DNA from: an uncultured Prevotella sp.
Lineage (GTDB): Bacteria; Bacteroidota; Bacteroidia; Bacteroidales; Bacteroidaceae
Assembly: GCA_900557255.1 (NCBI GenBank)
Contig: USSA01000127.1
Location: 1 to 8,284, forward strand
Length of the DNA stretch: 8,284 nucleotides
Direction: 5' to 3'
Shown here: piece by piece, positions 6,460 through 8,284 of the stretch
Numbering within the stretch: the first letter of the stretch is position 1
Layout: each line of letters begins with the position of its first letter
Notes under the pieces: model-generated
What the model saw: the letters and a program-made list of their open reading frames with translations, nothing else
Database searches by the model: none
Told to the model about the DNA's origin: nothing
Program-made: the position numbers and the translations under genes

Positions 6460-7761
6460 ATGGAAAGATTTATCATGCAAGACCTCATTGCTTGGAAAAA
6501 CAGAGAGGATAGAAAACCCCTTATTCTGTTGGGAGCAAGACAAGTTGGCAAAACTTATATCTTGAAGGAATTTGGGCAACGTGAGTTTGAAAATGTGGCC
6601 TACATTAACTGTGACAACAATGCCATGGCTAAGGATTTGTTTGCTTCAGACTATAATATAGATCGCATCCTTCTCACCATCGGAGCTATTACTGGTGTTA
6701 ATATAGAAGCCGGCAAGACCCTCATCATTATGGATGAAATACAGGAGTTGTATCGTGGACTTGCCTCGTTGAAGTATTTCTGTGAAAATGCACGGGAGTA
6801 TCATGTGGCAGTAGCCGGTTCCCTTCTCGGCTTGTCTCTTCATCAGGGAGAATCCTATCCTGTGGGAAAGGTTAACACCCTGGAAATGTATCCGATGACA
6901 TTCGAGGAGTTTCTGTGGGCACGTGGTTTCAAGCAGCGTATGGATCTGCTGCAGCATGGAATGTGGGATGTGGTAAAATCGCTCAGAACACTCTATATTC
7001 AGCATCTTCGTGAATATTACCTTGTTGGCGGTATGCCCGAAGCCGTAAATAAGTTCATAGAAACCAATGATGCAAATGCCGTAAGGGAAGTACAGGAGGA
7101 AATTATTCGGGCCTACGAAAAAGACATTTCCAAGCATGCACCAAAAGAGCAGGTAGTAAGAATCAACCAGGTATGGAACTCCATCCCTTCCCAACTAGCC
7201 AAAGAGAATAAAAAGTTCATCTATGGTATTGTAAAACAAGGTGCCAGAGCCAAGGATTATGAGTTGGCAATCCAATGGCTCATAGATGCAGGACTGGTAT
7301 ATAAAATCAGTAGGGTGAAGACTTTGGGGCTTCCTCTGAAGATTCATGAGGATATCAGTGCCTTCAAATTGTATCTCTTGGATTGTGGACTGCTGGGGGC
7401 TATGAGTAAAACTCCGCCAGCCTTGCTTCTGCTTCCTAGTAATGACAATACCGGGAAAGGTGATTTTACGGAAAACTTCGTTTGCTGCCAGCTGGAATCG
7501 CTGCACCAGATTCCTATATATTATTATAGTAAGGAAAACAGCCAGTTGGAACTTGACTTTGTTATTCAGGTAGGAATGCAGGTCATACCGGTAGAAGTAA
7601 AGGCAGAGGAGAATCTTCAGTCAAAGTCTTTGAAAATGACTATTGCCAAAAATCCCGGCATGAAAGGCCTGCGCTTTTCGATGAGCGACTATCGGGAACA
7701 GGACGATATTACCAATGTACCATTATATGGTGCAAGAGGATATTTGGAAACATACAACTGA
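6460..7761 (+). CDS. AAA_14/DUF4143 family ATP-binding protein
   Basis: This is a predicted AAA+ ATPase of the COG1373 type, a family abundant and often multicopy in Bacteroidota, with no settled cellular role. From ATG 6460 it has 433 residues, a normal family length. It begins M-E-R-F-I-M, and a promoter sits just upstream, so I reject the 30-codon longer start. The AAA_14 part shows Walker A G-A-R-Q-V-G-K-T (25-32), Walker B L-I-I-M-D-E-I-Q (88-95), a sensor-like A-V-A-G-S (117-121) and Y-P-M-T-F-E-E-F-L (144-152). Y-L-V-G-G-M-P-E-A (187-195) links to the C-terminal DUF4143 part. That part has L-Y-L-L-D-C-G-L-L-G (304-313) and an apparently complete PD-(D/E)xK pattern: E338, D366 and E379-x-K381. 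No signal peptide or membrane span is seen, so it is cytoplasmic. It stands alone between an IS remnant and a terminator, with base composition and codon use less biased than uvrA, consistent with an acquired gene. DNA binding or nuclease activity is only a possibility. Confidence 0.9.
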   Translation: MERFIMQDLIAWKNREDRKPLILLGARQVGKTYILKEFGQREFENVAYINCDNNAMAKDLFASDYNIDRILLTIGAITGVNIEAGKTLIIMDEIQELYRGLASLKYFCENAREYHVAVAGSLLGLSLHQGESYPVGKVNTLEMYPMTFEEFLWARGFKQRMDLLQHGMWDVVKSLRTLYIQHLREYYLVGGMPEAVNKFIETNDANAVREVQEEIIRAYEKDISKHAPKEQVVRINQVWNSIPSQLAKENKKFIYGIVKQGARAKDYELAIQWLIDAGLVYKISRVKTLGLPLKIHEDISAFKLYLLDCGLLGAMSKTPPALLLLPSNDNTGKGDFTENFVCCQLESLHQIPIYYYSKENSQLELDFVIQVGMQVIPVEVKAEENLQSKSLKMTIAKNPGMKGLRFSMSDYREQDDITNVPLYGARGYLETYN

Positions 7762-7826
7762 AACAAATTTTGGATATCAGGCATTCATCTGAAATTCCAC
7801 CCGCACAGGGTGAAAATACGATATCA

Positions 7827-7859
7827 GTGGAATCCGACAACCGCCGGATTCCACTTTTT
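7827..7859 (+). terminator. Intrinsic terminator of the ATPase gene
   Basis: GTGGAATCCG (7827-7836) pairs perfectly with CGGATTCCAC (7845-7854) around an 8-base loop, followed by TTTTT (7855-7859). It lies 65 bases after the ATPase stop. The spacer between holds two smaller hairpins, TCAG/CTGA (7777-7792) and CACCC/GGGTG (7798-7812), and a duplicated GATATCAG (7773-7780 and 7820-7827). The 3' untranslated region is therefore unusually structured. Confidence 0.9.
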
Positions 7860-7884
7860 AATTTAAAAAACCAATTCAAAAGTA

Positions 7885-8169
7885 TTATTTGTTAAAAAAG
7901 TAACTATCATCGAAGGCTGCTTCGATAAGGCGTTGCTTCACTCGGGCGTATTCTGCCGAGTCTTCGATAAAGTACCGAAGAGCAGAAGCAATCCTCACAT
8001 AAACACTGAGCCGATAATCGCCCTTACCCTTTTAGATTGCAAAAATGTTTTCCTTATGCATCCCAGCATAAAACATCAGATCAGAACCAGATACATGATG
8101 GTTCTTCATCACTTCACTCAGAACAACACCGAAACGGCTGTTGTCTGCTTCAAAATTAACAATCTTCAT
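7885..8169 (-). pseudogene. XRE-like helix-turn-helix regulator with one in-frame stop
   Basis: On the minus strand an ATG at 8169 opens a frame of 94 sense and stop codons ending at TAA 7887-7885. The single interruption is TAA at codon 46 (8034-8032). The peptide before the stop, S-G-S-D-L-M-F-Y-A-G-M-H-K-E-N-I-F-A-I (27-45), looks like helices 2 and 3 of an XRE/lambda-repressor-type DNA-binding domain. After the stop comes K-G-K-G-D-Y-R-L-S-V-Y-V-R-I-A-S-A-L (47-64), the usual continuation, in which relatives have a residue such as Glu at the stop position. Two domain halves in one frame, with no other lesion, point to a recent nonsense mutation in a small DNA-binding protein of about 94 residues. 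It is convergent with the ATPase gene. I cannot tell whether it was an antitoxin, a self-regulator or part of another element. The antisense open frame at 7933-8184 is a shadow. Confidence 0.7.
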
Positions 8170-8207
8170 TACTTAATTTTTTAAAATTGTTTATAATTAT
8201 TGTATAC

Positions 8208-8234
8208 GAGTTCCCACTACGGGAACTCTTTTTT
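8208..8234 (+). terminator. Terminator-like palindrome GAGTTCCC/GGGAACTC with T-run
   Basis: GAGTTCCC (8208-8215) pairs perfectly with GGGAACTC (8221-8228) around ACTAC and is followed by six T. This is a good rightward intrinsic terminator, yet no rightward gene lies between it and the previous terminator at 7859. It also lies about 40 bases upstream of the leftward HTH gene, so the same palindrome could have been that regulator's operator. Confidence 0.75.
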
Positions 8235-8247
8235 ATTTTCTTTTTAT

Positions 8248-8255
8248 TATCTTTG
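8248..8255 (+). promoter_or_regulatory. Candidate -7 box for a gene beyond the right edge
   Basis: TATCTTTG matches TAnnTTTG and is followed by CACC, as in other promoters of this window. No TTTG -33 box is seen at the expected spacing. The ATG at 8260 is followed at once by TAA, so any gene it serves must start past 8284. Confidence 0.45.
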
Positions 8256-8284
8256 CACCATGTAAAACAGATTCAACAATCTGC

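Noticed and set aside
7933..8184. An 83-codon plus-strand open frame
   Set aside because: It mirrors the HTH pseudogene, has no promoter or recognisable motif, and its openness follows from the opposite strand's codons.

Overview
The window looks like chromosomal DNA from a member of the Bacteroidota, most likely a Prevotellaceae species of the Prevotella/Segatella type. The evidence is: TAnnTTTG-type -7 promoter boxes, almost no Shine-Dalgarno sequences, A/T-rich leaders, a DUF4491-type membrane protein, and a UvrA and phospho-sugar mutase with Bacteroidota-like sequence features. The genus is inferred by eye, not by a database search.

The left half (1-5448) is ordinary housekeeping sequence. 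A phospho-sugar mutase gene runs leftward off the window edge (1-1454, minus). It diverges across a 241-base promoter region from a rightward gene set: a DUF4491 small membrane protein (1696-2034), rlmH (2053-2523) and uvrA (2551-5448). These are 18 and 27 bases apart and probably form one transcript. It ends at a long hairpin just after uvrA (5466-5512).

The right half (5466-8284) is accessory and decayed. An IS3-family transposase remnant (5471-6115) has a complete-looking DDE triad, but its N-terminus is missing and its C-terminus breaks into another frame (tail 6115-6228). A possible right IS end lies at about 6241-6265. Across this tail an 11-base TGTnyACTTTT motif recurs four times at exactly 42-base steps. 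About 80 bases further on, a 21-base direct repeat occurs three times at exactly 33-base steps. The last copy ends just before the promoter of an AAA_14/DUF4143 ATPase gene (6460-7761). The second array carries the same 11-base core in inverted orientation, most clearly in its first copy.

After the ATPase gene come a strong intrinsic terminator (7827-7859), a leftward XRE-like helix-turn-helix gene interrupted by one in-frame stop (7885-8169, minus), a second rightward terminator-like palindrome (8208-8234), and a -7 box that probably serves a gene beyond the right edge.

The most interesting parts are the two phased repeat arrays next to the ATPase gene, the altered cysteine pattern in UvrA, and the HTH pseudogene. 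No complete new defence or mobile system can be shown from this sequence alone.
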